A stretch of 64,000 bases of DNA. Origin: Bacteroidota bacterium (GTDB lineage Bacteria > Bacteroidota > JABWAT01). Positions 33,818-42,812 of the stretch are shown one piece after another (the first letter of the stretch is position 1; each line of letters begins with the position of its first letter). The notes below the pieces were generated by a model. It was not told where the DNA came from. It saw only the letters and a list, made by a program, of their open reading frames with translations, and did not search any database. A program made the position numbers and the translations under genes. Location of the stretch: contig JAFLBE010000001.1 in NCBI GenBank assembly GCA_017303995.1, positions 124,001 through 188,000 of the forward strand. Direction: 5' to 3'.

Positions 33818-35161
33818 ATGAAAAAAACGGGAATTTTCCTGCTGATTTTTGGAATTGCCTTTGGTTCATTTGCCCAACAAAAACCGGCAATTAAAACCGT
33901 TGAGTGGAGCAAAAATGCCACCATATATGAAGTGAATGTCCGCCAATTTTCAGAATCTGGAACCTTCAAAGCAGTTGAGGCCAAACTTCCTGAACTAAAG
34001 GAACTTGGAGTTGGTATTCTTTGGCTGATGCCAATCAATCCGATCGGTGAAAAAAACAGAAAACTTCCGCTTGGAAGCTATTATGCAGTCCGGAATTATA
34101 CCGGTATCAATCCTGAATTCGGAACAGAAGCCCATTTTCATGATCTGATAAAAAAAGCACATGAATTGGGAATGAAAGTTATTATTGACTGGGTGGCCAA
34201 TCATACCGCATGGGATCATCCCTGGGTGTTAACAAACCCTGAATATTATACTAAAAACTCAAAAGGTGAAATGATTGCACCGGTCGAAGATTGGGCCGAC
34301 GTTGCTGATCTCGACTATTCTAATCAGGGCCTCAGAAAAGACATGATTGAATCGATGAAATATTGGGTTGAAGAATTTGATCTTGACGGATTCAGATGTG
34401 ATGTCGCCGGAATGGTACCCGTTGAGTTTTGGGATTCGGCCAGAAAAGAACTCGATAAAGTAAAACCTGTTTTTATGCTTGCTGAGGCTCATGAACCCGA
34501 ACTTCACAACCATGCCTTTGATATGACCTACGGATGGCAGTTCAAAGATTACTTTAATAATATTGCTCAGGGTAAGCACAATGCAGATTCCCTTCGGTCA
34601 TATTTAGTCAATAAAGAAACGAAAATGTATCATCCTGATAATTATCGGATGTTGTTTATAACCAATCATGATGAAAATACCTGGAACGGGAATGAATTTA
34701 AAAGATTGGGTGATGCCTATCAGGTCATGACCGTTTTGACTTTTACACTTCCGGGAATGCCGTTAATTTATAATGGACAGGAAGCTGGTATGACACAGGA
34801 ACTGAAGTTCTTTGAAAAAGATCCTATTCAGTGGAAGGATCACTCAAACAAAGCATTGTATAAGAAACTTACTTCTCTACGGTTGAAACATTCGTCATTA
34901 TGGTCGGGTGAATATGGCGGTAACTTTAAAATTCAGACGACATCTGATGACCAGAATGCATTTTCTTTTTCAAGGAAAAACGAAGAAGATGAAATTCAGG
35001 TTGTAGTTAACCTGACCGGAAAGGAAATGGAAGTGACTTTGAAAAGTACGGGGTTTGTGGGAAAATCAGAAGAACTGTTAACCGGTGAAACGATAAATCT
35101 TAACTCTGGACTTAAAGTTAAACTGGCACCCTGGTCATGGAAAATATGGGGCAAAAAATAA
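33818..35161 (+). CDS. Exported GH13 alpha-amylase-family enzyme
   Basis: A 447-residue protein with a signal peptide (MKKTGIFLLIFGIAFGSFAQ). The GH13 barrel begins ATIYEVNVRQFSESGTF, and the conserved regions are VIIDWVANHT, GFRCDVAGMVP (nucleophile Asp195), MLAEAHEP (acid/base Glu223) and FITNHDENTW (Asp285). A short C-terminal beta domain ends the protein. It should hydrolyse alpha-1,4-glucosidic bonds in the periplasm; starch or maltodextrin is likely but exact specificity is not visible. It is the shorter relative of the GH13 lipoprotein at 61976. A hairpin-rich repeat separates it from the convergent HD-GYP gene. Confidence 0.88.
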   Translation: MKKTGIFLLIFGIAFGSFAQQKPAIKTVEWSKNATIYEVNVRQFSESGTFKAVEAKLPELKELGVGILWLMPINPIGEKNRKLPLGSYYAVRNYTGINPEFGTEAHFHDLIKKAHELGMKVIIDWVANHTAWDHPWVLTNPEYYTKNSKGEMIAPVEDWADVADLDYSNQGLRKDMIESMKYWVEEFDLDGFRCDVAGMVPVEFWDSARKELDKVKPVFMLAEAHEPELHNHAFDMTYGWQFKDYFNNIAQGKHNADSLRSYLVNKETKMYHPDNYRMLFITNHDENTWNGNEFKRLGDAYQVMTVLTFTLPGMPLIYNGQEAGMTQELKFFEKDPIQWKDHSNKALYKKLTSLRLKHSSLWSGEYGGNFKIQTTSDDQNAFSFSRKNEEDEIQVVVNLTGKEMEVTLKSTGFVGKSEELLTGETINLNSGLKVKLAPWSWKIWGKK

Positions 35162-35164
35162 AAA

Positions 35165-35262
35165 GTGGTAAGTAATAGGTGATAGGTAGTAAGTGATAAG
35201 TAATAGGTGGTCGTATTTTGAATTAACAACGTACCACCTATAACTTATCACCGACCACTTGA
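35165..35262. repeat. Imperfect inverted repeat at a convergent junction
   Basis: A stretch built from agtaataggtg-like direct repeats forms a long imperfect hairpin: 35186-35211 can pair with about 35233-35258 with a few mismatches. It fills the space between the GH13 and HD-GYP stop codons and may act as a two-way terminator. Confidence 0.55.
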
Positions 35263-35265
35263 ATC

Positions 35266-37350
35266 TTATCCTTCCGGCTTATTGATGGCGTCAAATACCC
35301 GTGCCTCAACAAACAAATTAAACAAATCTGCATCCACTTTTTTCGCCTTGACTTCATAACCCAAAATGTCAAGCGCCTTTTCGAGAGGTACAGCCCGTTT
35401 ATAAGGTCTGTCATTGGCGGTTAAAGCATCAAAAATATCAGAAATGGTCATGATTTTTGACTGAATCGGAATACTTTCACTATTCGCTTTATTCGGGTAG
35501 CCAGATCCGTCAAGTTTTTCATGGTGCATGTAAGCAATTTTAGGAACGCTTCTCAGGTCATTTGTCCACGGAATTTGTTTCAGGAAGTTAAAGGTATGCG
35601 TAACATGGCTTTCAATTTCAAGCCGTTCGTCATCACCCAAAGAACCTTTTGCAATTGATAACCTGATTGCTTCATGATCAGTTAAAAACGGAATGTTTCC
35701 GATTCCGTCAACCATCAGCGATTTAGATTGAATTTCCTTCAAAAGTTCAAATCCGGATGATTCAAGTACCGTTGGCTCATTGGTTTTAGTAATGAACTCC
35801 AAATATCGGTCAAGTTCTGCAATTCGTTCTTTGGAATCCGCATCAATTGACAACAAATCTTCCAGCGCTTCTTCTCTTGATTTTTCGAGCAGATATCTGA
35901 CTTTCATATTTGAATATTGAAGCTGAACGGACTGCCGTAAAATAATGTATCTTGATTTTAACAGTTCAAGGTCAGGTTCATAAAGCTTTTTGGCTTTTAC
36001 CAATACCGGTTCTCTGACCCCAATTTTACCAAAATCATGTAGCAGAGAAGCGTATTTGAGTTCCTGAATGTCCCGGGTTCCGAATTGAATACCACCAAAT
36101 AGTGATGCCTTCGCTTTGTTTACTGCTTGTGCAACACCGGTAGAAAGAACTGCCACCCGTTCAGAGTGTCCTGATGTTGTAGGGTCTCTGGCCTCGATTG
36201 CGGTAACAGATGCTCTGATGAATCCTTCAAACAGAATTTTAATTGATTCATACAGACTTCGGTTTTCGTAGGCAACTGCCGCCTGCGAAGCAAATGAAAG
36301 CGTTAGCTCTTCGTCTTTTTTAGTAAACGGAATAACCTGCTCTGAAACGATTTCTTCTGAGGCTAATGCAACGTCACGATCCCGCTTCTTATTGATCAGC
36401 TGAATAACACCAATGGTTTGCTTATCCTGATTTAACATCGGAACCACCAACATTGATTTGGTCCGGTATTTTATAAAATCGTCAAAGCTTTTGTTGAAAT
36501 GATAGGGGAGTGTATCCGGAAGGTAATAAACATCTTCAAGATTAAGAATTTCGCCAGTGGAAGCCGTGTACCCAGAGAGACTCTTCGAAGAAATCTCCAT
36601 GGTAAATTCTTTGAAAGGAATTGCCTTGGTGAAGTTGAAAGTGTGCTTAAAGCACAAAACCTTATTTTTTAGATAATTGGTTTTGTCATATTCAACGTCC
36701 GGTTTATCCTGTAGTATATAAAGTGAACCGGAATCACAATTGGTAATTTCAATTGAGATCGTTAAAATCAGATCAAGAAGCTTGTGAATATCGGTTTCAG
36801 AAGAAAGCGCAATTCCAATATCATTCAGTTTCTTAAGTGCACCGGCCTGAGTGCCGATTTCTTCGTGAAGTTTGTAAATCCGGAGCCGGGCAGAAGCCAA
36901 TTTCTGTATTTTTTTAAGAACCAGAACCAGTTTGTTTTTACTTATCGGCCTGTCAACGATATCAAAAAGAACTTCTGTATCAACCAATTTCCAGGCTTCA
37001 GGGTACTCTTCGAGTTCACGTTGACCTGCTACAGCAATCAATGTAATTTTTTCAGCCTGGACTGGGGTAAGTTTTGCCCTTACTGTATCGAGAACTGCAA
37101 GATCGACGATGAGAACATTGGTGATCAGATGGGAAGGAATAGAAGAATCTTTGATGGTGTTAATTTTTTTAACATCAATTTTTTGAATCTTGTGCAGAAT
37201 TAAATGGTTTTCAAGCGATTTTACAGCAAAATCCAGTGTTTCGCTATCCAATCCAACACCATCAAATAGCTGAAGATGTGGCTTAAACCCTTTGTCGTGG
37301 CTGTTTAATTCAGTCTCTGTTTCCGCAAACTCGTTTTGAACCTGCTTCAT
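35266..37350 (-). CDS. GAF / HD-GYP cyclic-di-GMP phosphodiesterase
   Basis: From MKQVQNEFAETETELN the protein is 694 residues. The N-terminus (about 1-150) has a degenerate receiver-like look (LITNVLIVDLAVLD). A GAF domain follows at about 165-340. The HD-GYP part has SGHSERVAVLSTGVAQAV, SLLHDFGKIGV, then HHEKLDGSGYPNK and ISDIFDALTANDRPYKR. Such proteins hydrolyse cyclic di-GMP. About 115-120 extra residues lie between the HD motif and the next metal-binding helix (ESHVTHTFNFLKQ), longer than the standard domain. A cggagaa ribosome-binding site supports this start rather than 37371. Single gene, divergent from the methylase. Confidence 0.86.
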   Translation of the reverse strand: MKQVQNEFAETETELNSHDKGFKPHLQLFDGVGLDSETLDFAVKSLENHLILHKIQKIDVKKINTIKDSSIPSHLITNVLIVDLAVLDTVRAKLTPVQAEKITLIAVAGQRELEEYPEAWKLVDTEVLFDIVDRPISKNKLVLVLKKIQKLASARLRIYKLHEEIGTQAGALKKLNDIGIALSSETDIHKLLDLILTISIEITNCDSGSLYILQDKPDVEYDKTNYLKNKVLCFKHTFNFTKAIPFKEFTMEISSKSLSGYTASTGEILNLEDVYYLPDTLPYHFNKSFDDFIKYRTKSMLVVPMLNQDKQTIGVIQLINKKRDRDVALASEEIVSEQVIPFTKKDEELTLSFASQAAVAYENRSLYESIKILFEGFIRASVTAIEARDPTTSGHSERVAVLSTGVAQAVNKAKASLFGGIQFGTRDIQELKYASLLHDFGKIGVREPVLVKAKKLYEPDLELLKSRYIILRQSVQLQYSNMKVRYLLEKSREEALEDLLSIDADSKERIAELDRYLEFITKTNEPTVLESSGFELLKEIQSKSLMVDGIGNIPFLTDHEAIRLSIAKGSLGDDERLEIESHVTHTFNFLKQIPWTNDLRSVPKIAYMHHEKLDGSGYPNKANSESIPIQSKIMTISDIFDALTANDRPYKRAVPLEKALDILGYEVKAKKVDADLFNLFVEARVFDAINKPEG

Positions 37351-37495
37351 TGCAGTTTCTCCGTTACACATTTAATTGCGTGATGGTATAAAAAATTTAG
37401 TTTAGATTCAATATTAACAAATATTTTTGCTAAAATTGTGATATCGCCGTCACATTAGGTAATGAAAATTAATAAATTCCTTTAAGGTAGTAAAA

Positions 37496-38203
37496 ATGGC
37501 AACGCTTTACCTGATTCCTAACCTGCTTTCAGATCAAACGACCTGGGATCCATATTTTCCTGCCACTTTAGGTGGATTGGTTGACCAGTTAGATGGGTTG
37601 GTAATTGAATCTGTTAAAAGCACAGGCAAATTGTTAAAGCAATTGGGTACAAACCGTCATATCCGTGAAATTCCGCATATTGTTCTTAAGGAAAATATGA
37701 AACCTGATGATTTTAAGGATATTATCAGTGAAATTAATGGCAATTCCCAATGGGGACTTATTTCGGATGCAGGTTACCCGGCGGTTGCAGATCCTGGAGC
37801 AAATCTCGTTGCCTTGGCCCATCAACGTGGAATTAAAGTGGTTCCTGTTCCGGGTTCTTCTTCTATTATCCTTGCTCTTGCGGGATCTGGATTTAACGGA
37901 CAGCGGTTTTCATTTCAGGGTTACCTTCCCAGAAATGAGCAGGAACGCAGAGTGGTTCTTCAGGGTTTGGTTCGGGAATCTGAGGCACGGGGAATGACCC
38001 AGATTTTTATTGAAGCTCCCTACCGGAATCAGGCTTTGATGGATGAGTGTTTGAGAGTTTTACCCGATTCAGTGAAACTTTGTCTGGCAATTGATCTGAC
38101 CGGATCTGCAGAACGAATTGTTTCCCGTTCAGTCGCAACCTGGAAAAAAGACCCCATTCTTATCCCCAAAGATCTGCCGGCAATTTTCCTTTTTCTTGCC
38201 TGA
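37496..38203 (+). CDS. RsmI-like tetrapyrrole-methylase-fold SAM methyltransferase
   Basis: A 235-residue protein with the fold seen in RsmI: SVKSTGKLLKQLG, LISDAGYPAVADPGANLVA, VPVPGSSSIILALAGSG, FSFQGYLPRNEQERR and IEAPYRNQALMDE. The N-terminus MATLYLIPNLLSDQ differs from canonical RsmI, and the protein is shorter. It matches the short RsmI paralogues common in Bacteroidota, whose substrate is uncertain; the true 16S C1402 2'-O-methylase may be elsewhere. The flavin reductase follows 74 bp later. Confidence 0.78.
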   Translation: MATLYLIPNLLSDQTTWDPYFPATLGGLVDQLDGLVIESVKSTGKLLKQLGTNRHIREIPHIVLKENMKPDDFKDIISEINGNSQWGLISDAGYPAVADPGANLVALAHQRGIKVVPVPGSSSIILALAGSGFNGQRFSFQGYLPRNEQERRVVLQGLVRESEARGMTQIFIEAPYRNQALMDECLRVLPDSVKLCLAIDLTGSAERIVSRSVATWKKDPILIPKDLPAIFLFLA

Positions 38204-38277
38204 CGGAATCTGAATGCCGGTTTCTGTGTTTGGTTCTGAAATACTCAGAAATTTAAAAATAAATTGAAATTAAAAAT

Positions 38278-38775
38278 ATGAATAATGCCGAGTCCCCAAC
38301 TTCTGAACTTTCCCCTGAAGTTCTCAAACAACTCACTTACCAATTTTCCTATGGCGTTTATGTCTTAACTGCTTCTGATGGGTCTTCTTTTTCTGGAATG
38401 ACAGCAGTTTGGGTTTCTCAGGTTTCAAAAAATCCCGTGAGAGTCGGAATCGGAATTCAGCCTGAAGGATTTACCGCCGGTTTGATCAGAAAAACAGGCA
38501 GGTTTGTGGTTAACGTACTAAGTCAGAATCAGCAACAGATTGCCTACCACTTCGGAACCCCTTCTGAAAGTCCATCAGAGCGTTTTGAAGGTGTTCCAAC
38601 TGAACAATCTCCCTCCGGAATCCCAATCCTGTCAGAATCGGTTGCATGGATGGAATGTGAAGTTGAACAGGAATTGAATCTGGGAACGCATGTTTGGATT
38701 GTAGGAAGGGTAATTCATGGCAAAAAAGCAGATTCGGGTTTGCCTGCTATGTACCATAATGGGAAAATATTTTAG
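38278..38775 (+). CDS. Flavin reductase-like / FMN-binding split-barrel protein
   Basis: This 165-residue protein matches the flavin-reductase domain family: FSYGVYVLTASDGSSFSGM, TAVWVSQVSKNPVRVGIGI, FVVNVLSQNQQQIAYHFG and WMECEVEQELNLGTHVWIVG. It binds FMN and may reduce free flavin or serve as a partner of an oxygenase or diflavin protein. It is co-directional with the methylase. Repeat-rich DNA follows directly. Confidence 0.85.
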   Translation: MNNAESPTSELSPEVLKQLTYQFSYGVYVLTASDGSSFSGMTAVWVSQVSKNPVRVGIGIQPEGFTAGLIRKTGRFVVNVLSQNQQQIAYHFGTPSESPSERFEGVPTEQSPSGIPILSESVAWMECEVEQELNLGTHVWIVGRVIHGKKADSGLPAMYHNGKIF

Positions 38776-38783
38776 AAGTCAGA

Positions 38784-38830
38784 AGTCGAGCGAAGCGAAG
38801 ATCCCGTCCCGCATTGCGGGATCGGGGACA
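38784..38830. repeat. Dispersed intergenic repeat module
   Basis: tcgagcgaagcgaagatccc followed by a cccgcattgcggg hairpin. Related copies stand at about 49188-49270, 61794-61830 and 61857-61896. It joins directly to the heptanucleotide array. The remainder of the 38776-39076 gap holds gaaaggctgac / gaaagggtgac pieces but no gene. Confidence 0.6.
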
Positions 38831-38886
38831 GAAGTCGGAAGTCGGAAGTCGGAAGTCGGAAGTCGGAAGTCGGAAGTCGGAAGTCG
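38831..38886. repeat. Heptanucleotide tandem repeat, 8 x gaagtcg
   Basis: Eight perfect copies of gaagtcg (56 bp) between the convergent flavin-reductase and AHSA1 genes. Same unit length and copy number as the array at 7377-7432, with a different unit sequence. Confidence 0.95.
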
Positions 38887-39076
38887 GAAAATTAAAGACC
38901 GGAAATTTAAATACTTCTTTTCAAAAACTAAATCTCAAATTTGAAATTTGAATTAAAAGCCTGAAAGGCTGACAGGATTATAGAAAATTAGTGCCATGCC
39001 CATTTCAAACCCTGAAAGGGTGACATTATATTTTGCAATTTCAATTCAAAATTCGTCATTCGCCATTTGCTGTTCG

Positions 39077-39469
39077 TCATTTCTCCCCAAAATAATCCGT
39101 CATCGGGTCAAGATAATAATCCTTCCAGCCCTGGGCATAAACTTCCTTTTGTTCAGGCGGAAAATCAGAATGAATCAAAACAAGCTGGGTTCCTTTCCCG
39201 GATGGTTCGAACAATAACTCAAGTCTTGAATCAGGTGCATTGGCAGGAAAATCAGTTGTCCGCCAGGATTGCAGAATTCGTCTGAAGGGTTCAAGTACCA
39301 GATTTCGTCCGGAAATGTATCCATCCCACGCTGTGAAACTGCCGCCCTGTGAGGGATCAATTGAAGCTTCCGAGCCACTGAATGAAGAATGTTCATCAGA
39401 ATCCAACCACCCCAGATACAAAGCAGCAGGATCAACCGGAAAAAAAAGGGAAAGTCTGATTGTTGTCAT
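39077..39469 (-). CDS. AHSA1/SRPBCC-domain protein
   Basis: From MTTIRLSLFFPVDPAALYLG the product is 130 residues of the START-like AHSA1 type: an N-terminal strand with a PVDPAALYLGW helix, SFTAWDGYISGRNLVL, ILQSWRTTDFP, SRLELLFEPSGKGTQLVLIH and a C-terminal GWKDYYLDPMTDYF helix. These proteins bind hydrophobic ligands or act as Hsp90-activator-like domains; function is unknown here. A longer frame to 39529 gives a non-family, tyrosine-rich leader and is not used. Confidence 0.78.
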   Translation of the reverse strand: MTTIRLSLFFPVDPAALYLGWLDSDEHSSFSGSEASIDPSQGGSFTAWDGYISGRNLVLEPFRRILQSWRTTDFPANAPDSRLELLFEPSGKGTQLVLIHSDFPPEQKEVYAQGWKDYYLDPMTDYFGEK

Positions 39470-39650
39470 GCGACTACTCTTATTTTTTGAATACATGTAA
39501 ATATATACAGTATAAATACAGAAAATCAAGAGTTTTGTCGGTAGGCGTAGGAAATATCTAATCAGATTCTAATCTACTGTCCATTGAGTTTGGCATGAGG
39601 AAGCTTATAAATTCCCTCTGTAAAAATAACTCTCTGAAGGAGATCTGAAG

Positions 39651-39845
39651 ATGTTTGATGAGTCGTTGTCTTACCAATGCCAATATTGCGGGGCAGTTAA
39701 TAATCTTGATATGGATGAGCTTGATGCTTATCATCAGGAATTTTATGAAAACTGTGAAATCTGTGATCACCAAAATCTGATCATTGTTGATAAAGATGAA
39801 TTTTCGAAATCCTACCATTTGTCAGTTTTTGGGGATTATGATTGA
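39651..39845 (+). CDS. CPXCG-type small cysteine-rich protein
   Basis: A 64-residue protein with YQCQYCGAVN near the N-terminus and YENCEICDHQN in the middle, the paired CxxC knuckles of the CPXCG cysteine-rich family. It probably binds one zinc ion. An aaggagat ribosome-binding site precedes the ATG. The tail is acidic. Function of the family is unknown. Confidence 0.8.
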   Translation: MFDESLSYQCQYCGAVNNLDMDELDAYHQEFYENCEICDHQNLIIVDKDEFSKSYHLSVFGDYD

Positions 39846-39969
39846 AAAGTTCACTTTTCGAACAGTTAAGTCCTGAATTCCTGATAAATTGTGCGATTTT
39901 TCCTTCCTCTTTTCTCAATTCCGTCAAAATGTACTGCCACCATCACAGAAATCAGATTTAATTTATTTG

Positions 39970-39977
39970 TATCTTTG
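39970..39977 (+). promoter_or_regulatory. Perfect -7 box TATCTTTG before the HAD gene
   Basis: TATCTTTG matches TAnnTTTG; no TTG is found at the expected -33 position. The predicted start near 39984 argues that translation begins downstream of the GTG at 39977, most simply at TTG 40013. Confidence 0.45.
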
Positions 39978-40012
39978 TGGTTTTGTCCACAAGAACAAAA
40001 AGGCACCAAGCG

Positions 40013-40816
40013 TTGAATTGGATTTCAGAAACCCGGCATTTTGTTTTTGACCTCGATGGAACTCTGATTCTTGGAAATCAGATTCTGCCGTATGCCCGTG
40101 AAACTCTTGACTTAATCAGGAGCCAGGGAAAGTCATTTACAGTTGTTACCAACAATTCAAGCCGTTCAATTGATAATTATTTCCGGTTTCTCACTTTTCT
40201 TGGTTTTCATATCAAGCCAAATGAAATTCATACTTCCGGTAAGGCGACGGCACAATACATCAATCAGCTCAAACCAGAACCATCAGTTTATCTGCTGGGA
40301 ACCCGGGCATTGGTTGAAGATTTTTCGGCCTTTGGTATTGCTTGTGTAAATGACATTGATGCTGAACCTATTGATTTTGTTGTGCTGGCATTTGATCAGG
40401 AAATCACTTATAAACGCATTGTTGAAGCCAGTATTTTAATCCGTTCCGGAATTCCATTTATTGCAACCCATGCAGATATCAATATTCCGACTGAACGGGG
40501 TTTATTGCCTGACTGTGGCTCTTTAATTTCCCTTTTTCAAACTTCAACCGGAATTATTCCAAAGGTTATCGGGAAGCCCAATATTGAAATGGTTGAACCC
40601 ATTCTTAAGCAAATTGGTGTTAAGCGGAATGAAATGGTGATCGTTGGAGATAGGATGTACACTGATATTGAAATGGGTTGGCGTGCCGGAATTAAAACGA
40701 TTTGGGTCAAAACTGGTGATTTGAATAATAACCACCTGACCTCGCCTGGTGTAACTGCTACTTCTGAAATTCAAACTTTAGAACCGCTTTATCATACACT
40801 TTTAAATCTTTCTTGA
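40013..40816 (+). CDS. HAD-IIA (NagD-like) sugar phosphatase
   Basis: About 267 residues from LNWISETRHFVFDLDGTLIL. HAD motif I is FDLDGTL, motif II VVTNNSS, the lysine lies in VIGKPN, and motif IV is IVGDRMYTDIEMGWRAG followed by IKTIWVKTG. The NagD-type cap is inserted between motifs II and III. It should dephosphorylate small phosphate esters in the cytoplasm. The frame opens at GTG 39977, but the promoter position favours the TTG at 40013. It is followed about 120 bp later by the MoxR-Bat operon. Confidence 0.85.
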   Translation: MNWISETRHFVFDLDGTLILGNQILPYARETLDLIRSQGKSFTVVTNNSSRSIDNYFRFLTFLGFHIKPNEIHTSGKATAQYINQLKPEPSVYLLGTRALVEDFSAFGIACVNDIDAEPIDFVVLAFDQEITYKRIVEASILIRSGIPFIATHADINIPTERGLLPDCGSLISLFQTSTGIIPKVIGKPNIEMVEPILKQIGVKRNEMVIVGDRMYTDIEMGWRAGIKTIWVKTGDLNNNHLTSPGVTATSEIQTLEPLYHTLLNLS

Positions 40817-40938
40817 TTTGTAATCCTGTTAATCAAAAACTGACAGATAGTTTTTCTGACGGAACCCGGGCATTTTGTCCCCGTCTCAAAAACCGATTTT
40901 ATATTTTATTGAACTAAGACGACAAAACGGAGCAACGT

Positions 40939-41931
40939 ATGGCTTTCGATATTGCAGAACTAAATGAACGGATTAAACAGGAATCTGCCTTTATTGACCT
41001 GGTTCAGGGCGAATTCAGCAAAGTAATTGTTGGTCAGAAGTACATGATTGACAGACTTCTGATTGGCTTGCTTTGCAATGGTCACATTCTGTTGGAAGGT
41101 GTTCCCGGACTCGCAAAAACCCTAACCATTTCTACTCTTGCCCGGATTATTGACGGTAAATTCCATCGTATTCAATTTACACCTGACCTGCTTCCCGCAG
41201 ATTTAACCGGAACTCTGATTTATAATCAGAAGGAAAGTAATTTCTTTGTGAAAAAAGGTCCCGTTTTTGCCAACCTGATTCTAGCAGATGAAATAAACCG
41301 GTCACCGGCTAAAGTTCAATCGGCACTTCTTGAAGCCATGCAGGAAAAACAAGTAACGATTGGTGATGAAACCTATAAACTTGAAGAACCGTTTCTCGTG
41401 CTTGCAACCCAGAATCCTGTTGAACAAGAGGGAACTTACCCGTTACCGGAAGCTCAGGTTGACCGTTTTATGCTGAAAATCATTGTTGGTTACCCCACAA
41501 AGGTTGAAGAAATGGAAATCATGCGCCGGATGGCCAACACGGCGGAAAAGAAAACCATCAATAAAATTATTTCCCCGAAGCAAATTCTCCAGGCCCGCCA
41601 ACTGATCAATGACATCTATATGGATGAAAAAATTGAACAGTATATAATTGATATTATTTTTGCAACCCGTGACCCGCAAACGGTCGGACTTCCGCACCTG
41701 AAACCACTTATCCAATATGGTGCTTCCCCACGTGCCTCCATCTTCCTGAATCTGGCAGCAAAAGCACATGCTTTTCTGAAACACAGAGGCTATGTTACTC
41801 CAGAAGATGTGAAAGCAATGGCTTATGACGTGCTTCGTCACCGTGTCATTCTTACCTATGAAGCTGAAGCTGAAGAAAAAACCACAGATTTCGTTATTGG
41901 TGAACTCCTGGCGAAAATTGAGGTGCCTTGA
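40939..41931 (+). CDS. MoxR-family AAA+ ATPase
   Basis: A 330-residue MoxR ATPase. Walker A is EGVPGLAKT near residue 55, Walker B LILADEINRSPAK, sensor 1 LATQNPVEQEGTYPLPEAQ and sensor 2 GASPRASIFLNLAAKAHA. MoxR proteins act as chaperones for assembly of VWA-domain complexes. It begins the operon that runs through DUF58 and BatA-E with overlaps or gaps under 80 bp; its stop overlaps the DUF58 start (TGATG). Confidence 0.93.
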   Translation: MAFDIAELNERIKQESAFIDLVQGEFSKVIVGQKYMIDRLLIGLLCNGHILLEGVPGLAKTLTISTLARIIDGKFHRIQFTPDLLPADLTGTLIYNQKESNFFVKKGPVFANLILADEINRSPAKVQSALLEAMQEKQVTIGDETYKLEEPFLVLATQNPVEQEGTYPLPEAQVDRFMLKIIVGYPTKVEEMEIMRRMANTAEKKTINKIISPKQILQARQLINDIYMDEKIEQYIIDIIFATRDPQTVGLPHLKPLIQYGASPRASIFLNLAAKAHAFLKHRGYVTPEDVKAMAYDVLRHRVILTYEAEAEEKTTDFVIGELLAKIEVP

Positions 41932-42812
41932 TGTCTCAGGTTCCTGCTGACCTGTTCCGGAAAATCCGCCAGCTTGAAATCCGGACCAAGGGCATTGTCA
42001 ATAATATGTTTTCGGGTGAGTACCGGTCCAGTTTCAAAGGGCAGGGAATTGAATTCTCTGAAGTTAGAGAATACAATTACGGTGACGACATCCGGATGAT
42101 TGACTGGAATGTTTCTGCCAGACAGGGAAAACCCTTCGTAAAGATTTACCATGAAGAACGGGAACAAACCCTGATGCTCATGGTGGATGCTTCGGGTTCA
42201 CTCTGGTTTGGTTCAAAATATCCGTTAAAATATGAAATGGCCATTCAGCTTTCTGCAGTTCTTGCCTTCAGCGCAATTAAAAACAACGATAAAGTTGGCT
42301 TGTGCATTTTTTCTGACCGGATAGAACGGTTTATCGCACCCAGAAAGGGAAGAACCCACGTTCTTCGTGTTCTCAGAGAATTGTTTTCCCATCAGCCAGA
42401 ACAACGTCCAACCCGGCTCGGTATGGTTTCAGAATATATTTCACGGGTTTTAAAACGGCGTGCCATTGTTTTTCTGATTTCCGATTTTGATGATCTCAAT
42501 TTTGAAAAAGAACTCAAAATTCTGAATCAGAAACATGATTTGATTGCTGTCATGATGCGGGATATGGGTGAACTCGTGCCGCCTCATATTGGTATTGCTA
42601 CTGTTCGTGATCCTGAAACCGGTGAAACCACCACCGTTGATTTTGGCAACAAACGGATACGCGAAGAATTCCGCCAGTATTATTTGAGAAAACATAAAGA
42701 ATCTGCCAATCTGGTTAAAAAACTTCAGATTGATTCCATTGAACTCTTCACCCATCATGACTTTGTTGAGAAACTGATGGCCTTCTTCAGAATGAGAGGA
42801 AGACGTAACTGA
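41931..42812 (+). CDS. DUF58 (VWA-like) protein of the Bat operon
   Basis: A 293-residue DUF58 protein starting MSQVPADLFRKIRQLE. Landmarks are FKGQGIEFSEVREYNYGDDI, RMIDWNVSARQGKPFVKIY, EEREQTLMLMVDASGSLWFG (MIDAS-like DxSGS) and RRAIVFLISDFDD. It is soluble and the standard partner of MoxR. Start 41931 sits at the MoxR stop. Its end overlaps the next gene by one base. Confidence 0.92.
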   Translation: MSQVPADLFRKIRQLEIRTKGIVNNMFSGEYRSSFKGQGIEFSEVREYNYGDDIRMIDWNVSARQGKPFVKIYHEEREQTLMLMVDASGSLWFGSKYPLKYEMAIQLSAVLAFSAIKNNDKVGLCIFSDRIERFIAPRKGRTHVLRVLRELFSHQPEQRPTRLGMVSEYISRVLKRRAIVFLISDFDDLNFEKELKILNQKHDLIAVMMRDMGELVPPHIGIATVRDPETGETTTVDFGNKRIREEFRQYYLRKHKESANLVKKLQIDSIELFTHHDFVEKLMAFFRMRGRRN

